The translations under genes were made by a program, and so were the position numbers. Shown here one piece after another: positions 30,929 through 40,020 of a DNA stretch of 52,500 nucleotides (position 1 is its first letter; each line of letters starts with the position of its first letter). Source of the DNA: Chamaesiphon sp. (GTDB lineage Bacteria > Cyanobacteriota > Cyanobacteriia > Cyanobacteriales > Chamaesiphonaceae); NCBI GenBank assembly GCA_020059425.1, contig JAGVCD010000371.1, positions 1 to 52,500 of the forward strand, given 5' to 3'. The notes under the pieces are model-generated. The model had not been told where the DNA came from. It worked only from the letters and a program-made list of their open reading frames with translations, and searched no databases.

Positions 30929-33900
30929 ATGGCCGACACTCAGGTAAAAATCTTAATCACCGCGATCGACGATGCAAGTCGAGTATTCCGCGATGTGCTA
31001 GACAACAGTGACTCAATGGCTAGCAAGCTGATGACCGCTGGTGATACTTTTGAGACAATGGGTAACGCGGTAAAGGATTTTACGCGACCATTATCAAGAG
31101 GATTAAATGCTAGTAAAGATGCTGCTATTGGTTTCGAGTCAGAGATGGCAGAAGTAGCCAAAACGACTGGCTTTTCTGCTAAGCAAGTAGCGCAAGTTGG
31201 TGCTGTCACCAAGCAGTTATCGCGTGAAATTCCAATGACTGTTTCCGGGCTAAATAATATAGCAGTTGCCGCTGGACAGTCAGGGATTGCGCTTAAAGAT
31301 ACTAAGGGATTTATCAAAGATGTGAGCAAGGCTGCCACTGCTTTTTATGCAGGTGGAAGTGCTAAAGAAATGGAGGCGGGTGCTGAAAAGGCAGCATTGG
31401 CTTTTGGTAAACTTACCAATGTTTTCGGAATCCCTATTAGGGATGTAAATACTCTTGCAGCGGCTATTAATGTACTTGGAGATAGTTCGATCGCATCAGA
31501 AAAGGACATTCTAAATGCAATGACCCGGACGGCTGGGCTAGGTGTGCAGGCTAAAATGTCTGCAAAAGATTTAGCTGCTTTAAATGCTTCAATGATTAGT
31601 TTAGGGATGGCTCCAAGCGTAGCAGCAACCGCTACAAACGCATTGCTTTCCAGGCTAACCACAGCAGAAATACAATCGGCTAGATTTCAGAAAGGATTAG
31701 AAATGATTGGAATCTCTGCATCCGAAATGCAGAATCTCGTGCAAAGTGGAGGTAACAATGCCATCTTTGCCTTAAGTAATGCCTTGGACAAACTAGATCC
31801 TGTGAATCGAGCCAAAGCAATCGGTCAGATGTTTGGCGCTGAGCATAGTGATAATGTTGGTATTTTCCTGGAAAGGATTAACGTTTACAAGGATTTATTA
31901 GGTTCGGTTGCTAACGATCAGTCGAACTTGAATCGCTACAATAAAGTGTTTGAAGCGCAACTGAACACAACCGCTTCACAGTTGCAAATCCTTAACAATT
32001 CTTTTAAGGAATTAGCCGTCGAAATAGGGACAGCTTTACTGCCTGCTGTTCGAGCTTTTGTCAAGTTCCTCACCCCAATAATTCACGGGATTACAGCGTT
32101 TGTCAAAAAGCACCCCTGGCTAGTAAAAATTGGGGCCGCTTTAGTAGGTATAGCTGCTGCTGCGGGATCTACTTTGTTGGCAATGGCTGCACTAAGCCGA
32201 ATTTGGGGAGGGCTTAGCGCAGGAATACCGATCCTTTCTCAATTAAGTAATAGATTTTTAGGCGTAGGGCATCCCATATCCAAGATGCTTAATTGGCTAG
32301 CACAAGCCAACCAAAGATTAATTGGAGTTGGTGAAGCTTCTGAAGGAATCAAGCTTCCCAAAGTAGGGAAGTTGCCGACTGTTAAAGAATGTTTGCCAGT
32401 TTGTATTTGCCCTAAGATTTGTGCTGGATTTGAGGCAAAATTAAAGGCGCTTGTAGCCAAATTAGATTTGTGTATTCCCATCTGTATTTGCCCTGATGAT
32501 TGCGGAGATGGCAAGAAAAAAAGGCGCAAGAAAAAACCACCGGGAGATGACGATAAAGGGCCACCAGATACACCAGATACACCATTGCCAGGTGGTGATG
32601 CCTTACCAGTGGCTAAAGAGGTTCCCGCTTTACCAGTCGCGACGGAAATTCTTGCTTTACCCCCGGCTAAGGGTTTACCTGCTTTACCCCCAGCCAAAGC
32701 TTTACCTGCTTTGCCACCTGCAAAAGATTTAGTTGAGGGCAAGGGGGAAACTCCCAATACTTTAAAAAACAATGTAGTGGCACTTACCACTGCGTTAATT
32801 GGTGCTACGTCGGCAATCAACAAACTTGCAATACCTGCGAAAACACCCGCAGCCGTGCCTGTAACTTCTCCGGTAGATCTGGCAACACAAACAGCTTTGA
32901 TACAGCAACAAGCAGCCGAAAAGCTGGGGATTACCCAGCTAGAAAATGCCGAGAAACTATCAACATTTACGCAAGCAAATCAAGCTGCTGAAATAGCCAC
33001 AGCAGACAAGATTGCAGCGGGTAAATTGCTTGCACAACAAGCATCAAACCAACTGGCTACCCAACAACTGCAAACCCAACTAGCAGCCCAAAAAGCGGCT
33101 GCTGCAATTGAAACTGAGAAAGCGCGATCGATTGCCCAGCAGCAAGTCGCCGCCACTGCAACCCAGTCGATGATGCAGGCCGCCACCAAGTCTCACACCG
33201 CAGTAACTGATGTTGCGGGTGCTCAGCAAGTGGGAATGCAGCAGAATATTGCAGCCCAGCAAGTAGCAGCGACTCAACTAAAAGCAGATGCCGATCGCAG
33301 GCAAGCGCAGGAAGAAGCAGCCCAAAAAGCGGCAATTGCTGCTGAGGAAAAAAGGCAGGAAGCTGCGAAAATTGCTGCTGAGAAAAAAGCGGAAGAGGAT
33401 CGAAATTTTGTACCGGTTGAAGATTCCGAGGGGCCGACACGCTCTGAAATGCGATCGCAACCAGCACAAAAATCTGGTGGCGGTATTGGCGGTTTCGTGA
33501 AAAATGCAGCTTTGCTTGGAGCTGGTGCTGTTGGATTGGGTGGCGTTGCTTATGCTGTTTCTAAAGTTGCAGGGGGTTTGGGCGGTGTTGTCGGTGGGCT
33601 GGTGAATGCAACTAAAGCGGTAGCCGGAACTGTTAGCGGTGTGTCTGGCGCAATTTCTAAAGGAAATGCTATAGCCAGAGGTGCGGGTGAGGTTGCAGGC
33701 GGTGCAATCGGTACAGGTGTTAGAGGAATCGGGGCCGCAAGTTCTGTGGCCAGAGGTGCGGGTGAGGTTGCAGGCAGTTCGATCGGCGGGGTAATAAAAA
33801 GCTACGGGGCGGTGATGGATGCTGCCAAAAATTCAGGTGCTGCTGTCGGGCAAGCGATGGGTAGCGCTATAAAAGGCACTCAATCGCTTTCAGCAGCAGC

Positions 33901-34879
33901 TAACTCGGCTGGTAGTGGCATTGCTGGAGCTTTTGGTAAAGCAGGGTCTTCAATAGCAGGTAGTGCAGCAAAAGTTGGGCAAGCCGCTACGGGTGCGGTG
34001 GCAAATACCGCAACCGCACTGCAAAAAGTACAAAAAGCAGCATCCGTAACAGGGACTGCAATGAAAGGTGCTAGCGGGGCGATCGGAAGCGTGCTTGCAC
34101 CTGCAAAGACCGGGACGGCGGGTCTGCTGTCGGGATTGGGCAACTCGGTATCGGGAATTGCTAGCGGGGCGAAAGGGGCAATTTCTAGTGCAGCTACTGC
34201 TGCGAGCAAGTTTGCAGCGTCGCCTGCAAGTAAATTGATTTTACCTGTGGCTACCAGTGCCGCCGGGGCTGCGGGTGCTGCACAGATAGCCGGTAGTACA
34301 GAGCCGCCCGCAACTCCCATGCCCAAAAATGCGATCGCTAAATTTACCAGGCCGAGTTCGCCAGCAGAGACTACGCCTGCATCTGAATTAGCCAGTCAGT
34401 CGGCTGCGGTTGCCCAAAATAATATCGTGCCGCTGGTTAGATCGAGCAAGGAAAGCGGCAAAGCAATTGCTGGGGAATTAGCCAAAGGGATAGAGGAAAG
34501 CAAGCCACAGGCAGAATTAGCAGCCGCTGGTTTGGCTCAATCTGTAAGTTCGTATTTACCTCGATCGCCCGCAGAAAAAGGGCCGCTTTCTAACCTAGAT
34601 CAAACTGGGTTTGGATTGACTCAAGAATTTATTAAGGGCATTGACGGCAGTGCGATTCAAAATAAGTTTGAAGAGGTGATGAATCCGCCGTCAAAGTTTG
34701 CGGGTGTAGACATGGGCGGTAGTGGTGGCAATAGTTCCAGTAATGCGGTGTACTCGCCAACTTACAATCTTTCCGGTACACCACCTGAGAATTTTATTGC
34801 TGAATTGGAGAAGCACGATCGCAAGTTTATTGAGTGGTTGCAGCAGACTCAGGAACGATTTAATCGGGGGAGATATTAG
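30929..34879 (+). CDS. Tail tape measure protein
   Basis: 1316 aa, the longest gene. The N-terminal half matches the phage tape-measure family: FESEMAEVAKTTGFSAKQVA (about 65-85), VSGLNNIAVAAGQSGI, AAAINVLGDSSIASEKDIL and FGAEHSDNVGIFLERINVYK (about 310-330). Residues about 390-420 are hydrophobic. Residues 485-525 hold two copies of a C-x-P-x-C-I-C-P-x2-C motif, followed by a basic run and Leu-Pro-Ala repeats. Residues 650-850 are Gln/Ala-rich coiled coil, and 855-1130 Gly/Ala-rich. It sets tail length and enters the host on infection. The Cys motifs are not usual for the family. Confidence 0.88.
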   Translation: MADTQVKILITAIDDASRVFRDVLDNSDSMASKLMTAGDTFETMGNAVKDFTRPLSRGLNASKDAAIGFESEMAEVAKTTGFSAKQVAQVGAVTKQLSREIPMTVSGLNNIAVAAGQSGIALKDTKGFIKDVSKAATAFYAGGSAKEMEAGAEKAALAFGKLTNVFGIPIRDVNTLAAAINVLGDSSIASEKDILNAMTRTAGLGVQAKMSAKDLAALNASMISLGMAPSVAATATNALLSRLTTAEIQSARFQKGLEMIGISASEMQNLVQSGGNNAIFALSNALDKLDPVNRAKAIGQMFGAEHSDNVGIFLERINVYKDLLGSVANDQSNLNRYNKVFEAQLNTTASQLQILNNSFKELAVEIGTALLPAVRAFVKFLTPIIHGITAFVKKHPWLVKIGAALVGIAAAAGSTLLAMAALSRIWGGLSAGIPILSQLSNRFLGVGHPISKMLNWLAQANQRLIGVGEASEGIKLPKVGKLPTVKECLPVCICPKICAGFEAKLKALVAKLDLCIPICICPDDCGDGKKKRRKKKPPGDDDKGPPDTPDTPLPGGDALPVAKEVPALPVATEILALPPAKGLPALPPAKALPALPPAKDLVEGKGETPNTLKNNVVALTTALIGATSAINKLAIPAKTPAAVPVTSPVDLATQTALIQQQAAEKLGITQLENAEKLSTFTQANQAAEIATADKIAAGKLLAQQASNQLATQQLQTQLAAQKAAAAIETEKARSIAQQQVAATATQSMMQAATKSHTAVTDVAGAQQVGMQQNIAAQQVAATQLKADADRRQAQEEAAQKAAIAAEEKRQEAAKIAAEKKAEEDRNFVPVEDSEGPTRSEMRSQPAQKSGGGIGGFVKNAALLGAGAVGLGGVAYAVSKVAGGLGGVVGGLVNATKAVAGTVSGVSGAISKGNAIARGAGEVAGGAIGTGVRGIGAASSVARGAGEVAGSSIGGVIKSYGAVMDAAKNSGAAVGQAMGSAIKGTQSLSAAANSAGSGIAGAFGKAGSSIAGSAAKVGQAATGAVANTATALQKVQKAASVTGTAMKGASGAIGSVLAPAKTGTAGLLSGLGNSVSGIASGAKGAISSAATAASKFAASPASKLILPVATSAAGAAGAAQIAGSTEPPATPMPKNAIAKFTRPSSPAETTPASELASQSAAVAQNNIVPLVRSSKESGKAIAGELAKGIEESKPQAELAAAGLAQSVSSYLPRSPAEKGPLSNLDQTGFGLTQEFIKGIDGSAIQNKFEEVMNPPSKFAGVDMGGSGGNSSSNAVYSPTYNLSGTPPENFIAELEKHDRKFIEWLQQTQERFNRGRY

Positions 34880-34888
34880 GCAAGAAAA

Positions 34889-34967
34889 AACCGCCCGGAG
34901 GCGGTGTGTTTAACACCGTCACAAATTGTGACGGTGTAAAGCAGTTGTCGGACTTTCCGACAACTGC
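34889..34967. terminator. Tandem hairpins after the tape measure
   Basis: CCGCC-CGGA-GGCGG (from 34891), then ACACCGTCAC/GTGACGGTGT, then GCAGTTGTCGGA/TCCGACAACTGC (34941-34967), a perfect 12-bp stem with a 3-nt loop. Three strong hairpins in 80 bp separate the tape measure from the converging broken antirepressor. Confidence 0.75.
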
Positions 34968-35558
34968 TAACTTAAATCAAGTTCAATTTGAATGGCATCG
35001 CCAAAGCGGTTTCGCATCAATTGCCAGAATTGAAACTCAGAGAAAGACACTTTCAAAAGCGTTCCAATTTCGTCAATATGACGCTGTAACAAAGTTTCGT
35101 CAACGTCGGGTGAAAAGTGTTCGTATGCGATCGATCGCGCTGCGGGCTATTTGGGATGCTTGGTATTGTTCGGGTAGCCAGCCTGTTACGCCGTGAATAT
35201 AGCTGGTTAGACCAATAACCCCGGTAAGTTGATCTATTTCTTGCGCTTGCTCGGAACCCGAATAAGCATAGTGTTTGATAACTGCTGAGCAAAAACTAGC
35301 GTTATAGACGATCGCACCTGCGCCGCGCTTTCCAGTTCTGACGATTTCAGTAATCAATTTCAAATCCTTACCTACAAAGGATTGCAGCCACTTTGAAGGC
35401 GATTTGGTAATCAATTGTTTTTCAAGTTTCAGTATTGCTGGGTTTGTTACTCCACAGGCCCGTGCTAGCCCGCGTTGGCTCATACCTGATTCACCTGTGG
35501 CTACTAGCGTGTAATACTCAACGCCGTCACGCTTGACACGCAAAATGCTATTATTCAT
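34967..35558 (-). pseudogene. Antirepressor-like gene frameshifted by a 4-bp GATC insertion
   Basis: From the ATG at 35558 the frame runs to a stop at 35100 (152 aa), with an N-terminal module (ILRVKRDGVEYYTLVATGES, MSQRGLARACGV) matching the 30819 gene and GWLPEQYQASQIARSAI further on. At 35127-35138 a HIP1 site reads GCGATCGATCGC instead of GCGATCGC. Removing one GATC restores the frame as AIAYEHFSPDVDETLLQRHI and on to WQLMRNRFGDAIQIELDLS, which matches the end of the 40551 gene (WRHMSNHFGNAIQLEIDL). The intact protein would be 195 aa. The 152-aa product may still be made. Confidence 0.8.
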
Positions 35559-35613
35559 GTGTTGACCTGCTAACTAGGTTGACCATGCCGCTGGATCGTA
35601 AGTCCGAGCGGCA
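35559..35613 (-). promoter_or_regulatory. Leader with 4-7-4 hairpin
   Basis: Minus strand: TGCCGCT/AGCGGCA (35586-35592 with 35607-35613) enclosing GGA-CTTACGA-TCC (7-nt loop), then ACCT-AGTTAGC-AGGT (35565-35579) six bases before the ATG. Conserved although the gene itself is frameshifted. Confidence 0.6.
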
Positions 35614-35636
35614 CTTTCTAATATTCTAGCACCGCC

Positions 35637-35665
35637 TTGACAAACCCCGCTAGCATTGCTAATAT
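35637..35665 (+). promoter_or_regulatory. Strong sigma70-type promoter before the CRISPR-like unit
   Basis: TTGACA (35637-35642), 17-bp spacer, TAATAT (35660-35665). The expected start near 35672 is about 7 nt before the first CRISPR-like repeat. It also could drive the baseplate genes from 35856. Confidence 0.75.
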
Positions 35666-35678
35666 CAACTCAAGCGCT

Positions 35679-35772
35679 GGTTAAACCCCTTTTAGGGATT
35701 GAAACGAACTCTAAAACTGTGCTTAAATTTCAATTTTTTCTCAGCCCCAAAATCCCTATTAGGGATTGAAAC
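35679..35772 (+). CRISPR. Mini CRISPR-like array: two degenerate repeats, one spacer
   Basis: Repeat 1 (35679-35705) ends AAACCCCTTTTAGGGATTG then AAAC; repeat 2 (35745-35772) ends AAATCCCTATTAGGGATTG then AAAC. Their last 20 bases differ at two positions. The ATCCCTATTAGGGAT palindrome and GATTGAAAC end are typical of cyanobacterial CRISPR repeats. The spacer is 39 nt if repeats are 27-28 nt (35706-35744), or nearer 30 nt if they are about 37 nt as usual. There are no cas genes in the window. A hairpin (AAGCCCC/GGGGCTT near 35795-35817) follows. Confidence 0.6.
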
Positions 35773-35855
35773 AATACAAAAACCACACCCCAAAAGCCCC
35801 TTCATTGACAGGGGCTTCATGCTGTGCGAGCATAAAATCACTCTTACATTTGGCT

Positions 35856-36317
35856 ATGTTCGGAAATTTTGGCTCTATCCCTATCAAAAAAGCCACGATG
35901 CTCAATAGGTCGCGGTTTTTTCCTGTGGCTGAGGCTGATGTTGCATTGGGCTTGCCATCGCTGCAAGCGGTAAGTCGCAAGCTGGAGGATATTGAGCTAG
36001 CACTGAGTTTTTTTGGCGATAGCACTGCCGATGATGTTGCGGTGTGGCAGAGAGTAGCCAGCAGCAGAGAGCCTGCTGTGTTGGTGATTGGAGGTAAGCC
36101 ACAGGGCCGATGGATTGTGACCGCGCTGACAGAAGAGATTAATCATGCGATCGACGATCGCATAGTTGCCCAAAAGTTGCGCGTCACTTTCAAAGAAGAA
36201 GGCGCATTTTTGTGGGCGGGTAATTACAGCCCCTACGAGCCTCCTCCTGTTGCGCGTCGGCAAGCTGAGCAGGGGCTGGGCGGGCTGATTGATGGATTAA
36301 AGGGGTGGCTGGGATGA
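35856..36317 (+). CDS. P2 GpU-like tail protein
   Basis: 153 aa with start at 35856 (MFGNFGSIPIKKATMLNRSR); a start at 35898 is possible. The Gly/Phe N-terminus, then ADVALGLPSLQAVSRKLEDI, AVLVIGGKPQGRWIVTALTE and a C-terminal FLWAGNYSPYE segment, match the phage U tail protein family in order and length. GpU helps complete the tail end. It overlaps the GpX-like gene by 4 bp (ATGA). Confidence 0.7.
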   Translation: MFGNFGSIPIKKATMLNRSRFFPVAEADVALGLPSLQAVSRKLEDIELALSFFGDSTADDVAVWQRVASSREPAVLVIGGKPQGRWIVTALTEEINHAIDDRIVAQKLRVTFKEEGAFLWAGNYSPYEPPPVARRQAEQGLGGLIDGLKGWLG

Positions 36318-37867
36318 CAACAACATTTACGACTAGAGCTAACGATCGCTGGGATTTGATAGCCGGCGATTTGTGGCAGTTGCCAGAGTTGGGATGGGCA
36401 ATTGCTGAAGCAAACCCCGATATTGCAGACAACCTTATCCTGAGTGCGGGGATAAACCTTACGTTGCCAGAATTGCGATCGCTAAGGCGGCCGCTAACTG
36501 CTGCTAATCCAGCGCGTGAGGATGACGGGGAGTTTCAGCAATTACCGCCACAAGCGCCGTCGCCGATCGTGCCTCCTAGTGGAGGGGGAGGATCGGTGGT
36601 ATTCCCAATTACTGTTGCTCAGGGTGGCACAGGTGGGATTACGGCTCAGGAAGCTTTGCAAAATCTGGGAGCCGTAGCCTTAGCCAGTGTGGGAGCGATT
36701 GGGGGAGTTGCAGGGCTTGATGGTAGTGGCAGGGTGTCAGTGGCTAATTTGCCGCCATACCCCACACTAAGTAGTTTAGGAGGAATTCCACTTACTCAGA
36801 AAGGGGCTGTAAATGGTGTTGCACCGCTTGATTTTAATAGTCTTGTTCCTTCTCTCAACCTCCCCCCATATCCAACGCTAACAAGTTTGGGGGGTGTTTC
36901 TACAACTACATTTGATAATGCAATTGCGCTCAAATTGGATGCTAGCGCTCGAAATGCTGCTAATGGGGTTGCGGGATTAGATGTAAATTTATTGTTAGCT
37001 TTGAGTCAGATTCCATTAGACCAATTTTTTCCATTTACAGCAGGTGCAAGTTTCAGAGGTGGCAACATTCCAGGTGTTGGAACTACCTTGGTGCAGGCTG
37101 GTGTCGATGCTTCTGGCAATCCTAGATTGTGGTTAGTGAATGCCTCAGCACCCGCAGGAAACAGGCTAAAAAGCATCACAATTGTTAGTAATGGCAATAT
37201 CCAATTGCGACATCATGCCGACAACGGAACTGATGGAAATGTATTGGAACACACGGCCAGCGGTAACATTCTCACTAATGGAACGCTACGGCCCGGAAGT
37301 GGGAATACTGCATTTACTGGTGCATCGTTTGTCGCTGGATCGATTTATTTCCGAACAGATGTAACAGGAGATAGCGGAGTCGGAACGCTTACTTATAGCG
37401 ATGGTTCCGTTTGGCGAAGAATTAGCAATGGTTCGCTTGCCTCTAACCCAGATTCGGGAATTGTGGATTTAAAAAACAATCAAGATATTTTGGGGAATAA
37501 AATATTTTTGTCAAAAACACAATTTGGGAATGCTACAATTGATTTTACTAATGCTACTGTTGCCGCTGGCGTTGGAACTTTTTCGCAAGATGCCGTTTTT
37601 TCATTGCATTGCAGTGGTTCGGGATTAGGTATTTTCGCTTTTGACGTTAGTGCTTTGCGATTTGTGATTGGCTCAAATGCCGGGAGACCAATTGATTTTT
37701 GCACAAACGTAGGGGGAACACCTGGTGCAGACAACTTAGCTTCTGCTACTCCTGTGATGAAAATAATAAATAATAATATTGTAATGGTGAATCTTCCCAC
37801 ATCTGCATCTGGATTGACAAGCGGAATGCTATGGAGGAATGGAAATATACTAACTGTAGTGCCTTAG
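36314..37867 (+). CDS. GpX/LysM-like tail protein fused to a fibre-like C-terminus
   Basis: 517 aa. Residues 1-60 (TTRANDRWDLIAGDLWQLPE, then AEANPDIADN and AGINLTLPEL) resemble P2 GpX, a small LysM-like tail protein that is normally about 70 aa alone. After a Pro/Ser linker the rest is fibre-like: VAQGGTGGITAQEALQNLGA and several repeats of a VSLAN-type LPPYPTLSSLGGIP segment (about 130-150, 165-185), then a beta-rich C-terminus. The fusion suggests that a fibre or spike is anchored directly to the tail spike/hub region. Confidence 0.7.
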   Translation: MTTTFTTRANDRWDLIAGDLWQLPELGWAIAEANPDIADNLILSAGINLTLPELRSLRRPLTAANPAREDDGEFQQLPPQAPSPIVPPSGGGGSVVFPITVAQGGTGGITAQEALQNLGAVALASVGAIGGVAGLDGSGRVSVANLPPYPTLSSLGGIPLTQKGAVNGVAPLDFNSLVPSLNLPPYPTLTSLGGVSTTTFDNAIALKLDASARNAANGVAGLDVNLLLALSQIPLDQFFPFTAGASFRGGNIPGVGTTLVQAGVDASGNPRLWLVNASAPAGNRLKSITIVSNGNIQLRHHADNGTDGNVLEHTASGNILTNGTLRPGSGNTAFTGASFVAGSIYFRTDVTGDSGVGTLTYSDGSVWRRISNGSLASNPDSGIVDLKNNQDILGNKIFLSKTQFGNATIDFTNATVAAGVGTFSQDAVFSLHCSGSGLGIFAFDVSALRFVIGSNAGRPIDFCTNVGGTPGADNLASATPVMKIINNNIVMVNLPTSASGLTSGMLWRNGNILTVVP

Positions 37868-37870
37868 ATT

Positions 37871-38992
37871 ATGCTAAAACCCTCGCTTAGAATATTCCTA
37901 GAGCAAGCTGATATCAGCGCAGACATACTGCCTGATATCATTGACTGCGAGTACAATAACGAGGGCGACAACGCATCAACTCTGCGGCTAATTGTGCGCT
38001 CATCACCACGGCTGTTTAATAGCGACTGGATGCCACGCCCGTTCCAATATATTAAGTGTCAATTTTATTATGAGGGGGATTCAACTGTTTTGAATGCTGG
38101 TAATTTCCAAGTTTGGGAAGTTGAAGAGTATGTAAGTGTTGGTTATGATGTTATCCATATCAATTGCGTTTCCGTGCCAATAATAGGCCGGTTTTACGAG
38201 AAAAAAAACTTAGTCTACAAACACGTTCAATTAGAAACAATCTTGAGAGATAGAGCGCTAAATCTTCAACTAGAAGGCAAGTTTGAAGTACCACAAATTT
38301 TTATAAATATTGAGCAAAAAGAGCAGTCAGATTTAGAGTTTCTAAGAATGCTTGCAGGACAATGGGGTTTGAATGTCACCATTGATAATGGTAAATTAGT
38401 AGTTGCCGGAGATGCTTATTTTTGGAGTATTCCCCCAATCTTGACAATAGATAGATCGCATTACACAGGAAAACTCAGGCATGGAGGATATAATATGTAT
38501 TCTCACTGCGAAATAAAATATAAAGTAATTTACGATCCTTTATCTGGCGACATTTCTAAAGATAAAAGTTTAAGAGTCACGGATTTTGGAGTGTTTACTG
38601 ATAATATAGTTTCGTTACGTCCGTTTCGACTTCTTGAGACTGAGGCAAAATTCCCACTCGCAACAGACTATCATGCCGCTTATCAAGCAATGACAAGGTT
38701 AGCAAGAGCAAATAATGGTGCAATCACCGGACAAATAGAATCCATAGGAAGAGCCGAGTTTGTAGCGTTTAATAATATTAGAATACTTGGGAATCGCTTT
38801 AATGGAAATTATCAAATATTGAAAGCGACTCATCGTTTTAATAAAGATCGAGGGTGGGTATGCAGTTGTGATGTTCGTTTTATACCTCTTAGAGCTGGTG
38901 ATCAACAACTAACCTGGTATGATATGCTATCTATATTACAAGGCTCAATCAAGGGCTTTGGCATTGACATTCCTGGTATTCCTGGTATTTGA
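37871..38992 (+). CDS. GpD-like late control / baseplate hub protein
   Basis: 373 aa. The pattern IIDCEYNNEGDNASTLRLIV near the start, the long beta-rich middle (FQVWEVEEYVSVGYDVIHIN), EQSDLEFLRMLAGQWGLNVT (about 155-175) and a late NRFNGNYQILKATHRFNKDR match the GpD/gp27-like hub family. It forms the centre of the baseplate that holds the tail spike. Length is close to P2 GpD (387 aa). Confidence 0.75.
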   Translation: MLKPSLRIFLEQADISADILPDIIDCEYNNEGDNASTLRLIVRSSPRLFNSDWMPRPFQYIKCQFYYEGDSTVLNAGNFQVWEVEEYVSVGYDVIHINCVSVPIIGRFYEKKNLVYKHVQLETILRDRALNLQLEGKFEVPQIFINIEQKEQSDLEFLRMLAGQWGLNVTIDNGKLVVAGDAYFWSIPPILTIDRSHYTGKLRHGGYNMYSHCEIKYKVIYDPLSGDISKDKSLRVTDFGVFTDNIVSLRPFRLLETEAKFPLATDYHAAYQAMTRLARANNGAITGQIESIGRAEFVAFNNIRILGNRFNGNYQILKATHRFNKDRGWVCSCDVRFIPLRAGDQQLTWYDMLSILQGSIKGFGIDIPGIPGI

Positions 38993-38994
38993 TT

Positions 38995-39291
38995 ATGCAA
39001 GATATCCATCGCTACACGGAAGGCGTCAATCCTGGTTTTAGGGAGTTCTCTGCTGAAGATTTTGCTGAAACAACAGAAACACCCGAACAATTGATGTTAA
39101 GAAATCAGCTAAAAATATTGACTTTAGCAGAGTTTGGCAGGCTTGACTTAGAGCCTGAAGATTGGGAATATCTGATTTACTCCAAGCTCGGAGTAACCAG
39201 GTTAGATGATTGCTCGTCACTTTTTGCTATTAATGAGTTTCATCAATGGCTGCAAAGATTAGAGTCTCGGAGGGTTGAGGATGGCATTTAA
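38995..39291 (+). CDS. Hypothetical baseplate-region protein, 98 aa
   Basis: Start at 38995 (MQDIHRYTEGVNPGFREFSA), two bases after the hub stop. Acidic and helical. No family recognised. It lies between the hub and gp25/W genes, with 11 bp overlap into the latter, so a baseplate assembly role is likely. Confidence 0.55.
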   Translation: MQDIHRYTEGVNPGFREFSAEDFAETTETPEQLMLRNQLKILTLAEFGRLDLEPEDWEYLIYSKLGVTRLDDCSSLFAINEFHQWLQRLESRRVEDGI

Positions 39292-39568
39292 GTTAGGTGA
39301 AATTAACGCAGAAATTGATGGCATAGGCGAGATTTATCAACGCGTCAAAATACTCTGTCTTACTGAGAAACGATCGTTACCCGGCGATCCTAGCTACGGC
39401 GTGGCTATCAGTCAGTACATCCCCTACTCTGAGAGCAACAAGCCTGCAATCATATCGCAGATACTGGAAGCAATTGGGCGCTATGAGCCTGATATCAGGG
39501 TAGCCAAGATTGAGGTGAGTGGTAATATCACGATTACTGTTGAAGGTGTTGGAGCAATTGTTATATGA
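39281..39568 (+). CDS. gp25/GpW-like baseplate wedge protein
   Basis: 95 aa. Start at 39281 (GAGG directly upstream). QRVKILCLTEKRSLPGDPSY then GVAISQYI and AIISQILEAIGRYEPDIRVA are the family signature: the LL-T..G-R-..P.YG core and the EPR/EPD segment. gp25-like proteins link the baseplate to the sheath. Normal partners J and I are 20 kb away on the other strand. Confidence 0.8.
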   Translation: MAFKLGEINAEIDGIGEIYQRVKILCLTEKRSLPGDPSYGVAISQYIPYSESNKPAIISQILEAIGRYEPDIRVAKIEVSGNITITVEGVGAIVI

Positions 39569-40020
39569 AAGGAATGAACGAATGGATAAGAGATATAAAT
39601 GCTAATCCGCAAAAACTTGCTAGGTTTACTATGTTAAGAATAGTCCAAGATTGGTGCAAGGATTTAAACAATATTCCACACGGAATTATTAGGGGAATAT
39701 TGTTTAGTGGCGACAGATTTACTTGCTGCGATGAGGCAGTTATAGCTTACGATAACGATACTTTTGTCGGCATTGCAACTATCTCATTTAAAGGCGAAGA
39801 TTACAGCGGTAAACCAGAGGTTGTAGGGCTGTATGTTGTCCCCGCGTTTCGATGTAAGGGGTATGGGTTTATGCTGCTGAAAGATGCAATTTTGCGGTGT
39901 TTGGATGCGGGCGATCGCGTTCAGGTTGTGGCGGTTAGCGCAAACGTGGATCGCTTGTGGAGAAATTGCCGGAATCTATCAGGGCTAAGGTGGATTTTTC
40001 TGATTGCAGTTTGGGGCTAA
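39565..40020 (+). CDS. GNAT-family acetyltransferase-like protein, 151 aa
   Basis: The segment TFVGIATISFK, then VVGLYVVPAFRCKGYGFMLL, gives the GNAT acetyl-CoA binding motif A (R-x-x-G-x-G/A pattern as RCKGYGF, about residues 101-107). Start overlaps the previous stop by 4 bp. The last 25 residues (LWRNCRNLSGLRWIFLIAVW) look unlike a GNAT end. Another frame from about 39956 continues as VEKLPESIRAKVDFSDCSLG, which looks more natural, so a one-base loss near 39953 is possible. Substrate unknown. Confidence 0.6.
   Translation: MKGMNEWIRDINANPQKLARFTMLRIVQDWCKDLNNIPHGIIRGILFSGDRFTCCDEAVIAYDNDTFVGIATISFKGEDYSGKPEVVGLYVVPAFRCKGYGFMLLKDAILRCLDAGDRVQVVAVSANVDRLWRNCRNLSGLRWIFLIAVWG

Noticed and set aside
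35790..35820. A third CRISPR repeat after the mini array
   Set aside because: The GCCCC...GGGGC sequence is a hairpin without the GATTGAAAC end; only two repeats are supported.
36435..36455. TTATCC...GGATAA inside the GpX-like gene
   Set aside because: It resembles the 22-bp operator but has 9 rather than 10 central bases, lies in a coding region and has no promoter.
38699..39220. Minus-strand open frames opposite the hub and W genes
   Set aside because: They are shadows of the plus-strand genes, with no ribosome sites and unlikely composition.
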